Origin: Natronohydrobacter sp.
GTDB taxonomy: Bacteria > Pseudomonadota > Alphaproteobacteria > Rhodobacterales > Rhodobacteraceae
Direction of reading: 5' to 3'
NCBI GenBank assembly: GCA_020832585.1
Contig: JAFIEL010000001.1
Coordinates: 34,711-98,710, forward strand
DNA length: 64,000 bases
Below, one piece after another: positions 48,761 through 61,279 of the stretch (position 1 is its first letter; every line of letters begins with the position of its first letter). The translations under genes and the position numbers were made by a program. Under the pieces are notes generated by a model that was given only the letters and a program-made list of their open reading frames with translations, searched no databases and had not been told where the DNA came from.

Positions 48761-49789
48761 TCAGTCAATCACCCCGGACAACAAAGAACCCTCTGCCGGA
48801 GCGACCCGCGCATGTTGCGCCATCGGCAGCGCCAGTGGCATCACCAGCGTTCCACCGTCACTGGGGCAGTCCGGGGTAGAAAAGCTGACATCGTTGACTT
48901 CAGTCGCTGCACCGCCACCGGATTGCAACACGAAAGCCGACATCTCGCTTCCGCAATCCTGTCCGCTGAAGTCCAACGCCAGTTCAACACGGCTGTTGCC
49001 GGCGAGATGTGCCGGGATGGAATAGACTTGCGCCAGCATCGGCTCCGGGCCGCGCTGCTCACCCAGTGAGATCAGGAAAGCCTCGTCCAGTTCGGCATCA
49101 AAGGGCTTGAGTGCATGGACATGCCCCGAATCTCCAAAACGCGCGCCCATGTGATAGGCGTGCAGTGCAAAGCCTGCATCCCCCATCCATTGCAGCGCTA
49201 CCCGGATATGGGCATCGAAATCTGTCACCTGCGCTGCGGTCTGCAGGAAAATGTCATCACCCAGAAAGAGGTCAATCCTGCCATCCACGGTGAATGCCGG
49301 AACATAGGTCGAGAAACTGCCATTGTCAGAGGTATATGCGCTGAACGCCAGATCAGCGTGACTGATCACCAGTCGCTCTTGCGGGTGACATGGTGCAGTC
49401 AGCGACACTTCGATCAGCGCATCAATCGCAGGATGCGCCGTCAGCAAAGGCGTGCAGTCTGGACCGGTTGGCGCAGGGGCATCATCTGCCTGCGCAAGTT
49501 GCTGTGCGAAATCGATCACGGCCTCGGTCGATGCAAGACTGGTATCATCGGTCAGCGCGGTGAAACTGGCCTCGTTCACCTCGATTCTGTGCTCTTCCGA
49601 AGGCGGGGTTTGAGTGGTGCTGCCCAGGAACCCGGCGCTTTTCACTTGCGCAACCGATCCTGACAAACTGTTCTGAGCGACAGAAGCGGTCGTGTCCGGA
49701 TTGCCCATCAGAATATGAGTGCCATAGACCGATGCAGCAATCCCTGCCACGGCGATTGCAACTCCACGAATGATCGTCTGCTTTTCCAT
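48761..49789 (-). CDS. membrane-anchored/exported hypothetical protein
   Basis: MEKQTIIRGVAIAVAGIAASVYGTHIL N-terminal TM; adjacent to secA. Confidence 0.75.
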   Translation of the reverse strand: MEKQTIIRGVAIAVAGIAASVYGTHILMGNPDTTASVAQNSLSGSVAQVKSAGFLGSTTQTPPSEEHRIEVNEASFTALTDDTSLASTEAVIDFAQQLAQADDAPAPTGPDCTPLLTAHPAIDALIEVSLTAPCHPQERLVISHADLAFSAYTSDNGSFSTYVPAFTVDGRIDLFLGDDIFLQTAAQVTDFDAHIRVALQWMGDAGFALHAYHMGARFGDSGHVHALKPFDAELDEAFLISLGEQRGPEPMLAQVYSIPAHLAGNSRVELALDFSGQDCGSEMSAFVLQSGGGAATEVNDVSFSTPDCPSDGGTLVMPLALPMAQHARVAPAEGSLLSGVID

Positions 49790-49904
49790 TATTCGCACCC
49801 AACTTCGAACGGTTGAGTGCAAGTTGCAGGTCAATTCGGGCGGTTTTGGGGCCGAACAATGTCACACAGCCAGAATGTGAAACAAAATCGACCCCCAGAG
49901 GCGA

Positions 49905-52595
<2,691 letters not shown>

Positions 52596-52816
52596 GCGTA
52601 TTTCGCCCTTTATACCGTTGTGCGGTCAGATGCCCTGCCGCTAACCAAATCGTCATGGTCCCTGGGAGATGCCGGGCTTGTCGGCGCGCACTGGCTTCCA
52701 TAGAAGGGCAGGTGAACCGCACGACCCCAAGCAGGCCAGACCTGCCAGCGATGTAATGGGCGGCCCCAAAAGTGTCAACGTTGCGCGCCCGTCGCGCCCA
52801 GTCAGGAGTAGGAATA

Positions 52817-53674
52817 ATGCTCAGTTTTTCGCGAGTTTCGATGGCCTTTGCGGCTGCCCTCGCTGTTTCGACCCCGGTTCTTGCACAAGATGACCTGTCG
52901 CGCGACACGGTGTTGGCACGAGTGAACGACACCGAAATCACGCTCGGGCATCTGCTGACGGCGCGAGATGCGTTGCCCGACCAGTTCCGGGCCATGCCCG
53001 CAGACGCATTGTTCACCCCCCTGATGGAGCAGTTGATCGAACAGACTGCGATCATGCAGGAAGCCCAAGGCACCCTGACGGCCCGCGAGCAGATTGCACT
53101 GGAAAACGAGCAGCGTGCCTTCATCGCCAATGCCGCGCTGACGCGTGCCGCCGAAGCCGCGCTGACCGAAGAGAACATCTCCGAGGCCTACACGGCGTTT
53201 GTGACCGAATTTGATGGCCGCGAACCAACACCTGAATTCAATGCCTCGCATATCATCGTCGAAACCGAGGAACTGGCGCTGGAGTTGAAGGCCATGCTCG
53301 ATGATGGCGCTGATTTCGCGGAACTCGCGCGCGAACACTCGATGGATGGTGCCGCTGCGGGGGGCGGTTCTCTGGGCTGGTTTGGCCTTGGTGCGATGAT
53401 CCCGGAATTCGAGGAAGCCGTGCAGGCGCTCGAGGTCGGGGATTACATGGGGCCACTGGAAACCCGTTTCGGCTGGCATCTGGTGCTTCTGAACGACTCG
53501 CGCATGTCCTCTGCCCCGCCGCTGGAAGAGGTGCGCGAGGCGCTGGAGCAGAATATCCAGCGCGAGGCCGCTCAGGCCGAACTGACACGCGCGACAGATG
53601 CGGCGACCATCGAACGCGCCTATGAGGATCTGGACACGTCGATCCTGATGCGGAGCGATCTTCTGGACGACTGA
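52817..53674 (+). CDS. periplasmic parvulin-type peptidyl-prolyl isomerase (PpiC/SurA-like)
   Basis: signal peptide; NASHIIVETEELALELKAMLDDGADFAELAREHSMDGAAAGGGSLGWFGLGAMIPEFEEA. Confidence 0.92.
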   Translation: MLSFSRVSMAFAAALAVSTPVLAQDDLSRDTVLARVNDTEITLGHLLTARDALPDQFRAMPADALFTPLMEQLIEQTAIMQEAQGTLTAREQIALENEQRAFIANAALTRAAEAALTEENISEAYTAFVTEFDGREPTPEFNASHIIVETEELALELKAMLDDGADFAELAREHSMDGAAAGGGSLGWFGLGAMIPEFEEAVQALEVGDYMGPLETRFGWHLVLLNDSRMSSAPPLEEVREALEQNIQREAAQAELTRATDAATIERAYEDLDTSILMRSDLLDD

Positions 53675-53737
53675 TCTGTGCCAGTGTAGGACAGGGCCAG
53701 TCCGATCACGGGCTGGCAGTCTGACATGGAGCGTCCG

Positions 53738-55054
53738 ATGGGCAAGAAAAAGCTCAAGAAGAAGATCAAGGCTCTGAAGGCGCAACTCTCTGCGCATGGC
53801 GACAATGACAGCAAGGGTGCGGCTTTGGTCTCGCCCTTGGCTCCGGCAACTTTTCCAGAGCTTCCCGTGATCAAGGGCGCAAGCTTCTCCACGGCAAAGG
53901 CAGGTGTGCGCTACGAGGGGCGCACAGATGTCATGTTGGCGCATCTGGCACCCGGATCGGTGGTTGCCGGGACTTTCACGCGCTCGGCCACGCGCTCGGC
54001 TTCGGTGCTGGATGCACAGGCGAAAATCGGTCACGACAGCTCAGAGGGCGCGGCTATTCTGGTCAATTCCGGCAATGCCAATGCCTTTACCGGGGCCAGC
54101 GGCGTTGCCAGTGTCAACGCGATTTGCGCGGGCGTCGCTGAAAAGCTGAACCTGACGCAGAGCCGTGTTTTCACCGCCTCAACCGGTGTGATTGGCCAGC
54201 CACTGCCGCATGACAAGATCACCGATGCACTGGATAAGCTTGTAGCTGGCCTGTCAGATCAGGCATTGCCCGATGCCGCCCGTGCCATCATGACCACCGA
54301 TACATTCCCCAAAGGTGCCGCTGCAGCGGTCGAGATCGGGGGCGCGCCGGTCCAGATTGCGGGGATTGCGAAGGGCTCTGGCATGATCGCGCCGGATATG
54401 GCGACAATGCTGGTCTATATTTTCACCGACGCAAGGATTTCGCGGCCTGTGCTGCAATCCATGATCACACGCGAGACGGATCGCAGTTTCAATTGCATCA
54501 CGGTTGATAGTGACACCTCAACCTCTGATATGCTGCTGATCGCGGCGACCGGGCAAAGCAATGCCCCAGAGATCACCGATGCGACCAGCGCCGATGGTCA
54601 GGCTTTTGCAAGGGCCCTTGGGGGCGTGATGCTTGATCTGGCGCATCAGGTGGTGCGGGACGGCGAAGGGGCCACGAAGTTCATCGAAGTTGTCGTGACC
54701 GGTGCCCGGTCGGACGCTGACGCGCGCAAGGTGGCCTTTGCGATCGCGGATTCGCCACTGGTGAAAACGGCTGTTGCGGGTGAGGATCCTAACTGGGGCC
54801 GGATCGTCATGGCCGTAGGCAAATCCGGGGCCGAGGCAGATCGTGACCGCCTTTCGATCCGTTTCGGGCCGCATCTGGTGGCGGTGAACGGACAGGTCGC
54901 CCCCAGCTACGCCGAAGAGATCGGCGCGAACTACATGAAAAACGCGGATCTGGTGATCGGCGTTGACCTGCGCCTTGGCGTGGGCAGTGCGACGGTCTGG
55001 ACCTGTGACCTGACCCATCGCTATATCGAGATCAACGCGGATTACCGCTCGTGA
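53738..55054 (+). CDS. argJ: bifunctional glutamate N-acetyltransferase / amino-acid acetyltransferase
   Basis: ILVNSGNANAFTG, AKGSGMIAPDMATMLVYIFTDA, EDPNWGRIVMAVGKSGA; unusual Lys-rich N-terminal extension. Confidence 0.96.
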   Translation: MGKKKLKKKIKALKAQLSAHGDNDSKGAALVSPLAPATFPELPVIKGASFSTAKAGVRYEGRTDVMLAHLAPGSVVAGTFTRSATRSASVLDAQAKIGHDSSEGAAILVNSGNANAFTGASGVASVNAICAGVAEKLNLTQSRVFTASTGVIGQPLPHDKITDALDKLVAGLSDQALPDAARAIMTTDTFPKGAAAAVEIGGAPVQIAGIAKGSGMIAPDMATMLVYIFTDARISRPVLQSMITRETDRSFNCITVDSDTSTSDMLLIAATGQSNAPEITDATSADGQAFARALGGVMLDLAHQVVRDGEGATKFIEVVVTGARSDADARKVAFAIADSPLVKTAVAGEDPNWGRIVMAVGKSGAEADRDRLSIRFGPHLVAVNGQVAPSYAEEIGANYMKNADLVIGVDLRLGVGSATVWTCDLTHRYIEINADYRS

Positions 55055-55449
55055 AGATGGTTCTTGTGGCTGCCGTGGCGTTGGTGGATGCTGATGGCCG
55101 CGTGCTTCTGGCACAGCGGCCAGAAGGCAAATCCATGGCGGGTTTGTGGGAATTCCCCGGTGGCAAGATCGAACCGGGCGAAACGCCCGAAGCCGCGCTG
55201 ATTCGCGAATTGCAGGAAGAACTGGGAATCGACACATGGGCCAGTTGTCTGGCCCCTCTGAGCTTCGCAAGCCACGCCTATGACGGGTTTCACTTGCTGA
55301 TGCCGCTATTTGTCTGTCGCAAATGGCAGGGACAGCCACAAAGTCGCGAGGGCCAGGCCTTGAAATGGGTGCGGCCAGAGGATTTGCGGACCTATCCGAT
55401 GCCGCCTGCGGATTTGCCACTGATTCCCGTTTTGCGCGACTGGCTGTAG
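55051..55449 (+). CDS. mutT: NUDIX hydrolase, MutT-like (8-oxo-dGTP diphosphatase)
   Basis: GLWEFPGGKIEPGETPEAALIRELQEELGI Nudix box; GTG start overlapping the argJ stop. Confidence 0.95.
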   Translation: MKMVLVAAVALVDADGRVLLAQRPEGKSMAGLWEFPGGKIEPGETPEAALIRELQEELGIDTWASCLAPLSFASHAYDGFHLLMPLFVCRKWQGQPQSREGQALKWVRPEDLRTYPMPPADLPLIPVLRDWL

Positions 55450-55736
55450 AACCGGCGCTAAGTTTTCGCTCGTTTGGAAACAAAAACGGCTTCGCGTATA
55501 GATTGTTTTCTTTGGTTGCTGTGCGCTTCAGAATCTTGTCGAAAAAATGGTTAAAATCGTGCTCAAAGCGTTGGCTTTGATTGAGAATTCTCCGTGAATA
55601 AACCATAATCAACGTAACGCAAAGTTAAGGACTGCAAGTTAGTCTGACCACAATTCGGACAGGGAAGCATAAGCAACCTGGAAGTCCGATCTCCAAGCGC
55701 GGCACTTGAACAACGTCGCGTGGTTTCTGCTCAGAA

Positions 55737-55764
55737 CGCCCTGACCTTCCAAGGGGTCAGGGCG
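55737..55764. terminator. strong hairpin in the convergent mutT / Trm112 intergenic region
   Basis: CGCCCTGACC-8 nt-GGTCAGGGCG, 10-bp stem, no clear U tract. Confidence 0.55.
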
Positions 55765-55813
55765 CTTCACGTTTCAGGGCACCATGCAGCACAGCGAATC
55801 CGGTCAGCAAGCG

Positions 55814-56008
55814 TCACTCAATCTCACGGGCTTCGTCGACAAGCATGATCGGGATTCCATTTCGGATCGGAAAAGCCAGATGCGCTGCTTTCGATAACAG
55901 TTCCTGACGGATTGAGTCGTAACTCAATCGACCATTGGTGACGGGACAGACCAGCGCTTCCAGCATTTGCCGGTTGATCAGGCGCTGAGGCGTCTCGGGA
56001 TCGGTCAT
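55814..56008 (-). CDS. Trm112 family protein
   Basis: [53 protein letters not shown]. Confidence 0.93.
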   Translation of the reverse strand: MTDPETPQRLINRQMLEALVCPVTNGRLSYDSIRQELLSKAAHLAFPIRNGIPIMLVDEAREIE

Positions 56009-56649
56009 TGCAATACCTCGTCTGAACCGCCCCCGCGCAGCGAGAACTCCATCAGCATCACAAGCGTTTCGCGCCGGGTTTGCAAGGATGGTGCTTCAAG
56101 AAGCGCCTGCTTGTCGTCCGGTTCGAACGGGCAGAGCATGGACAGCGAATTGATCAGCAATTCATCCTCGGCATCGGTCAGGCTGTCCCAGTCGGTCGAG
56201 AGTTTGTGCTTGCCGAAAAAGCGCTTGAGCAAGGCAAAGAAAGCCGTGCGTTTCAGGCCGGGATCGGTTTCTTCCTGCCCTTGATCCTGTGTGAAACTCG
56301 TCCAGTCCACCGCGCAGCGCCGATACGGCGTAAAGCCGGTCACGTCTTCACGGACCCGAAACCGGGATTTCCCGGTCAGCGTGATCAGGTAGCGCCCGTC
56401 CTCGGTCTCGGAAAAGGCGGTCAGGCGACCAGCGCACCCGATGGAATGCAGCGGGCGCGGGTCCGTGCCGGGCACGTCTCGTGGCTGTACCATGCCAATC
56501 AGGCGATGGGGTGTCTTCATGCAATCCTCGATCATCGCCAGATAGCGCGGCTCGAAGATATGCAGCGGTAGCCGGGCGCGCGGCAGCAGCAACGCGCCCG
56601 GAAGCGGGAAAATCGGAATGGTCTCTGGGCAATCCTGAGGGCGCGTCAT
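56005..56649 (-). CDS. LON substrate-binding (peptidase S16 N-terminal) domain protein
   Basis: [37 protein letters not shown]. Confidence 0.93.
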   Translation of the reverse strand: MTRPQDCPETIPIFPLPGALLLPRARLPLHIFEPRYLAMIEDCMKTPHRLIGMVQPRDVPGTDPRPLHSIGCAGRLTAFSETEDGRYLITLTGKSRFRVREDVTGFTPYRRCAVDWTSFTQDQGQEETDPGLKRTAFFALLKRFFGKHKLSTDWDSLTDAEDELLINSLSMLCPFEPDDKQALLEAPSLQTRRETLVMLMEFSLRGGGSDEVLQ

Positions 56650-56675
56650 GAGGGTAAGGTAATGCGCGTGCGGGA

Positions 56676-57575
56676 TCAGGCAAATATCATCGAACTCAGA
56701 CGGCGACGGCCTTTTGCAACCAGCGGGTCGGTAGGTTTGAGCGCGCCGAAAATGGTGAAAAGCTGGGCCTTCGCGGCGCCGTCGTTCCAGTCGCGATCGC
56801 GGCGGAACAGTTCCAGCAATTCCTCGATCGCCGCTTCAACCTGTCCGTTCGCATATAGCGCCTGCGCCAGATCAAACCGGACCTGATGATTGTCCGGTTC
56901 TGCATCAAGTGTCGCGCGCAAGTCATCCACCGGGCCTGCGGATTGGGCCTGTTGCGCGAGCGCGAACATGGCGCGCGCGGCGTCAAGCTCTGGGGCATTT
57001 GCGATGGCTTGCGGCGCGTTGTTCAGCAGCGCTTCGGCCTGATCCAGACTGCCCGCGGCAATCTGTGCGCGGACCAGCCCGGCAAAGGCGCGCGCGTTTG
57101 CCTCGTCTTCGGCCAGCACGGCTGCGAAAATCTGTGCGGCATCTGTTACCGCACCATCGTCGAGCATGGTATCGGCTTCATCAAGCGCATCTGACAACCC
57201 ACCGTCCCCGGCAAGTGCTGCAAGCTTCGCCACAAACTGCTTCAGGGCCGACGGCGGCTGCGCCCCCTGAAATCCATCGACAGGCTGGCCCTGGAAAAAG
57301 GCATAGACCGTCGGGATCGACTGCACACGCAACTGGCCTGCGACGCCGGGATGTTCATCGATATTGATCTTGACCATGCGCACCTTGCCTTGTGCCGCGC
57401 GCACTTCGGCTTCCAGTGCCGGGCCAAGCGTCTTGCAGGGTCCGCACCAGGGCGCCCAGAAATCGACGATCACCGGCACTTGCTGACTGACCTCGATCAC
57501 CTGCGTCATGAATCCCTGATCAGTGCCGTCGATGATCAGATTGGCCTCGGTGGTCTTGTCGCCAAATTCCAGCAT
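56676..57575 (-). CDS. thioredoxin-domain/TPR protein (CnoX/YbbN-like)
   Basis: VPVIVDFWAPWCGPCKTLGPALEAEV; C-terminal TPR-like region. Confidence 0.94.
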   Translation of the reverse strand: MLEFGDKTTEANLIIDGTDQGFMTQVIEVSQQVPVIVDFWAPWCGPCKTLGPALEAEVRAAQGKVRMVKINIDEHPGVAGQLRVQSIPTVYAFFQGQPVDGFQGAQPPSALKQFVAKLAALAGDGGLSDALDEADTMLDDGAVTDAAQIFAAVLAEDEANARAFAGLVRAQIAAGSLDQAEALLNNAPQAIANAPELDAARAMFALAQQAQSAGPVDDLRATLDAEPDNHQVRFDLAQALYANGQVEAAIEELLELFRRDRDWNDGAAKAQLFTIFGALKPTDPLVAKGRRRLSSMIFA

Positions 57576-57644
57576 GTTGCCCTCGTGCTTATATGTCGGA
57601 TGCGTAGGATATATGGGCTGTCTGCGCCCACAGGAAAAGGGGAG

Positions 57645-58433
57645 TCAGAGGTCGAAACTGGCAAAGACCGGCGCGTGATCAGAAGGCTGGTCCCAACCGC
57701 GCGCATCCCGCAAGATGCGAGAGCCATGACCGGCAGCGGCAATGTCCTGACTGGCCCAGATATGATCCAGCCTGCGGCCCTTGTCAGCGGCATCCCAGTC
57801 GCGCGCGCGATAGGACCACCAGGAATAAAGCAGCCCCTCGGGAATATCCTGCCGTGTGATATCTATCCATCTGCCCGCTTCTTGCGTGGCGCTCAGATGC
57901 TCGACCTCGATAGGCGTATGCGAGACGATCTTCAGAAGTTGCTTGTGCGACCAGACATCATCTTCGCGCGGTGCGATATTCAGATCGCCCACAAGGATCG
58001 ACTTTTCGGGCGCGGTATCGCGGAAATGGTCGCGCATCTCGGTCAGCGTGTCCAGCTTGTGGCCGAATTTATCGTTCAGATCGCGGTCGGGAATATCACC
58101 CCCCGCAGGCACATAGCAGTTGTGGATTGTAACCCCGTTTTCCAACCGTCCGGCAACGTGGCGCGCATCGCCCTTGCCGCACCAGTCGATATGACCCGCA
58201 TCTTCCAGCGGCAGGCGCGACAGGATCGCCACGCCGTTATAGCCCTTCTGCCCGCGTGCGACCCAATGTAGATAGCCTGCATTCGCGAACAGATCGAAGG
58301 GAATTTTTTCGACCGGGCTTTTGCATTCCTGCAGGCACAGCACATCAGGCGCTTCCTCGCGCAAGAGCTTCAGGACCAGCCCAGCCCGCAGGCGGACTGA
58401 ATTGATATTCCATGTGGCAAGCGTGAAGGCCAT
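57645..58433 (-). CDS. xthA: exodeoxyribonuclease III
   Basis: MAFTLATWNINSVRLR, DVLCLQECKSP, LVGDLNIAP, RLDHIWAS, GWDQPSDHAPVFASF. Confidence 0.96.
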   Translation of the reverse strand: MAFTLATWNINSVRLRAGLVLKLLREEAPDVLCLQECKSPVEKIPFDLFANAGYLHWVARGQKGYNGVAILSRLPLEDAGHIDWCGKGDARHVAGRLENGVTIHNCYVPAGGDIPDRDLNDKFGHKLDTLTEMRDHFRDTAPEKSILVGDLNIAPREDDVWSHKQLLKIVSHTPIEVEHLSATQEAGRWIDITRQDIPEGLLYSWWSYRARDWDAADKGRRLDHIWASQDIAAAGHGSRILRDARGWDQPSDHAPVFASFDL

Positions 58434-58504
58434 TTATCTGTCTCCCGTCGAAAGCGGATCTTAGTCGCATGACAGGGCCAAGGCAGCAAGGGCAATGCAG
58501 GTAG

Positions 58505-58532
58505 AAAAAAGTCCGGGCAAGAATGCCCGGAC
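58505..58532 (-). terminator. Rho-independent terminator downstream of the response regulator
   Basis: GTCCGGGCA-AGAA-TGCCCGGAC; T6 on the - strand. Confidence 0.85.
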
Positions 58533-58656
58533 AGTCCAACAGGGAGGAGGGTGCGCCATTACCCCGGCGCAAAGGGAAGGTCACATTGAAGAACAATCGC
58601 CTTATGAGTGTATCATTACCTACGAAATTGGCAACAATAAGGCGTGGTGGAGGTCA

Positions 58657-59343
58657 TTACGAGGCCAGACGATAGCCTCCCGACTCGGTCACAAGAAGCG
58701 AAACATTCGTCGGATCGGGTTCGATCTTCTGACGCAGGCGATAGATATGTGTCTCCAGCGTATGGGTGGTGACGCCGGCATTATAGCCCCAGACCTCGTG
58801 CAGCAGTACATCGCGCGGCACGACGCCTTCAGGTGCGCGATACAGGAATTTCAATATGTTGGTTTCCTTTTCCGTCAGACGAATCTTGCGGTCATTCTCG
58901 TCGACCAGCATCTTCTGCGCGGGCTTGAACAGATAGGGCCCAAGCTGAAAGACGGCGTTCTCCGACTGTTCATGCTGGCGCAGTTGCGCGCGCAGGCGGG
59001 CCAGAAGGACCGGCAGCTTGAAGGGTTTGGTGATGTAGTCATTCGCCCCGGAATCAAGACCAAGGATCGTGTCGGCGTCAGAATCATGTCCCGTCAGCAT
59101 GATGACCGGCGACTTGAAGCCGGCCTTGCGCATCCGCTTGCACAATTCGCGCCCATCGGTGTCTGGCAGACCTACATCGAGAATGGCCATGTCGAACTGG
59201 CCCGCGCGCACCTGCTCCATGGCCTCGGCCCCGTTTGCGGCCTCGAACACGTCAAACTCATCGGTCAGCACCAGTTGTTCGGACAAGGCCTCGCGCAGAT
59301 CGTCGTCGTCATCCACCAGAAGAATCTTGTTCAGCTTCGCCAT
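58657..59343 (-). CDS. OmpR/PhoB-family response regulator
   Basis: KILLVDDDDDLREAL, MAILDVGLPDTDGRELCKRMR, KPFKLPVLLARLRAQLRQ, wHTH TLETHIYRLRQKIEPDP; no adjacent histidine kinase. Confidence 0.95.
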   Translation of the reverse strand: MAKLNKILLVDDDDDLREALSEQLVLTDEFDVFEAANGAEAMEQVRAGQFDMAILDVGLPDTDGRELCKRMRKAGFKSPVIMLTGHDSDADTILGLDSGANDYITKPFKLPVLLARLRAQLRQHEQSENAVFQLGPYLFKPAQKMLVDENDRKIRLTEKETNILKFLYRAPEGVVPRDVLLHEVWGYNAGVTTHTLETHIYRLRQKIEPDPTNVSLLVTESGGYRLAS

Positions 59344-59505
59344 AGGGTCACCCTTTCGTGTTACTGTTGTGAAGATGCGAACCCGTCTGCCCGGCTGCAA
59401 GATTTGCAACAAAACTCTCACGCGGACGTGTCACAGGGCGCTGGATTGTTTCAATTCCTTCAGGACCGGGCTACATCTGACCCCGCCTGACCCGGAGCGT
59501 GCACC

Positions 59506-60588
59506 ATGTTATTCGGCCTGACCCCGATCGAAAGGATCAACCGCGCGCGCGCCGATCTGCGGCTGGGTGTGCCTGTGGTTCTGTCTGACGGCCCTGATCG
59601 GGCTGTGCTTGTGGCGGCCGAAGTGCTGACCCCGGCGCGGTTGAACGCGTTGCGCAGCCTGGCGTCCGGCCTGGTTCTCGCGATCACGCAGCACCGCGCT
59701 CAAACGTTGAAAGCACCCGCCTATGATGGCGATCTGGCACGGATCATGGTCCCCGATGACGCGGATCGCAGATGGCTGCGCGCTGTTGCTGATCCTGCAG
59801 ATGATCTCCGGGTGCCGATGAAAGGGCCGCTGAAAAGCTTGCGAGATGGCGGCGCAGGTTTTGCACGGGTCGGGCTGGCCTTGGTGAAATCGGCGCAGCT
59901 CCTGCCTGCAGCGCTGATACTGCCGGTGCCAACGGGCACCAGCTTGACGGATCTGACCGAAGTTCAGGTCGAGGTGCTGGCACGGGAACTGGCACGGGAA
60001 AGCGAATTTGCGCCAGTGATTTCCGCCCGTTTGCCCATGGAAGCCGCGAAAGCCGGGCGCGTGCATGTATTCCGTCCCGAAGATGGCGGGGTCGAGCATT
60101 ATGCCATCGAGATCGGCCAGCCGGACCGTGATGCTCCAGTGCTTGCGCGACTGCATTCGGCCTGTTTCACCGGGGATGTGCTTGGCTCGCTGAAATGCGA
60201 TTGCGGGCCGCAACTGCGCGCGGCACTGGCGCAGATGGGGCGCGAGGGCAGGGGCGTCTTGCTGTATCTGAATCAGGAAGGGCGAGGGATCGGCCTGGCC
60301 AACAAGATGCGCGCCTATTCGCTGCAGGATCAGGGGTTCGACACGGTAGAGGCCAATCATCGCCTTGGATTCGAGGATGACGAGCGCGATTTCCGCGTGG
60401 GCGCGGGGTTGCTGCGCAAGATGGGGTTTTCCGAGGTCCGATTGCTGACCAACAATCCGCGCAAGGTCGAGATGCTGAACAGCCAAGGCTTGCGCGTGGT
60501 GGAACGTGTGCCGTTGCGTGTGGGCGAGACCGAAGAGAATCGCGCCTATCTGGCGACCAAGGCCCTGAAATCGGGACACTTGCTGTGA
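59506..60588 (+). CDS. ribA: GTP cyclohydrolase II with degenerate RibB-like N-terminal domain
   Basis: [18 protein letters not shown] zinc site, [47 protein letters not shown]. Confidence 0.95.
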   Translation: MLFGLTPIERINRARADLRLGVPVVLSDGPDRAVLVAAEVLTPARLNALRSLASGLVLAITQHRAQTLKAPAYDGDLARIMVPDDADRRWLRAVADPADDLRVPMKGPLKSLRDGGAGFARVGLALVKSAQLLPAALILPVPTGTSLTDLTEVQVEVLARELARESEFAPVISARLPMEAAKAGRVHVFRPEDGGVEHYAIEIGQPDRDAPVLARLHSACFTGDVLGSLKCDCGPQLRAALAQMGREGRGVLLYLNQEGRGIGLANKMRAYSLQDQGFDTVEANHRLGFEDDERDFRVGAGLLRKMGFSEVRLLTNNPRKVEMLNSQGLRVVERVPLRVGETEENRAYLATKALKSGHLL

Positions 60589-60688
60589 TCCGGTGGAAGT
60601 GTCTGGTCAGCGTGCCTGCCTGCACCCTCATGAGTGGCTCAATAGCGCGGCCAGAGGCTGTGGCGCAGGCGTCTTGCAGGAGAGAGGG

Positions 60689-61198
60689 ATGACACGGTTC
60701 GATATGGTTCTGACCCGTCAAGGGCTGCGTTTCATGGGGCGGCTCTGGCCCTGCACCATCGGGCGCGGGGGCGTGCGGGCGGACAAGCGCGAAGGCGACG
60801 GGGCGACGCCTGTGGGGGTGCATCGGCTGGTGGGCATGCTGTATCGGCCTGACCGGATGGCGCAGCCCGCGGATTGGGCGCTGCCGATCCGTCCGCGTGA
60901 TTTGTGGTCGGATGACATGACCCATGAGGACTACAACCTGATGGTGCGCGCACCCTATGGCCACAGTCACGAACGCCTGCGCCGCGCTGATCCACTGTAT
61001 GATCTTGTCCTCATCACCGACTGGAACTGGCCACGGGCAGAGCGCGGCCGGGGCTCTGCGATCTTCATCCATCAATGGCGCAGACCGGGCTATCCGACCG
61101 CAGGGTGTATCGCCTTGAGTCGGACGGATTTGCAGGATCTGGCCCCTTTGATCCGTTATCAGACGCGGTTGATCGTGCCTGACTCTCTGGCGGGGTAA
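60689..61198 (+). CDS. L,D-transpeptidase (YkuD/ErfK) family protein, no obvious signal peptide
   Basis: AIFIHQWRRPGYPTAGCIALSRTDLQ catalytic motif. Confidence 0.88.
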   Translation: MTRFDMVLTRQGLRFMGRLWPCTIGRGGVRADKREGDGATPVGVHRLVGMLYRPDRMAQPADWALPIRPRDLWSDDMTHEDYNLMVRAPYGHSHERLRRADPLYDLVLITDWNWPRAERGRGSAIFIHQWRRPGYPTAGCIALSRTDLQDLAPLIRYQTRLIVPDSLAG

Positions 61199-61279
61199 AG
61201 GGGGCGCTCGCGCCCCCTCTGCGCGCTTCGCGGCGCATTCACCCCCTGAGGATATTTGGACAAGACTGAATGAAGCAGG

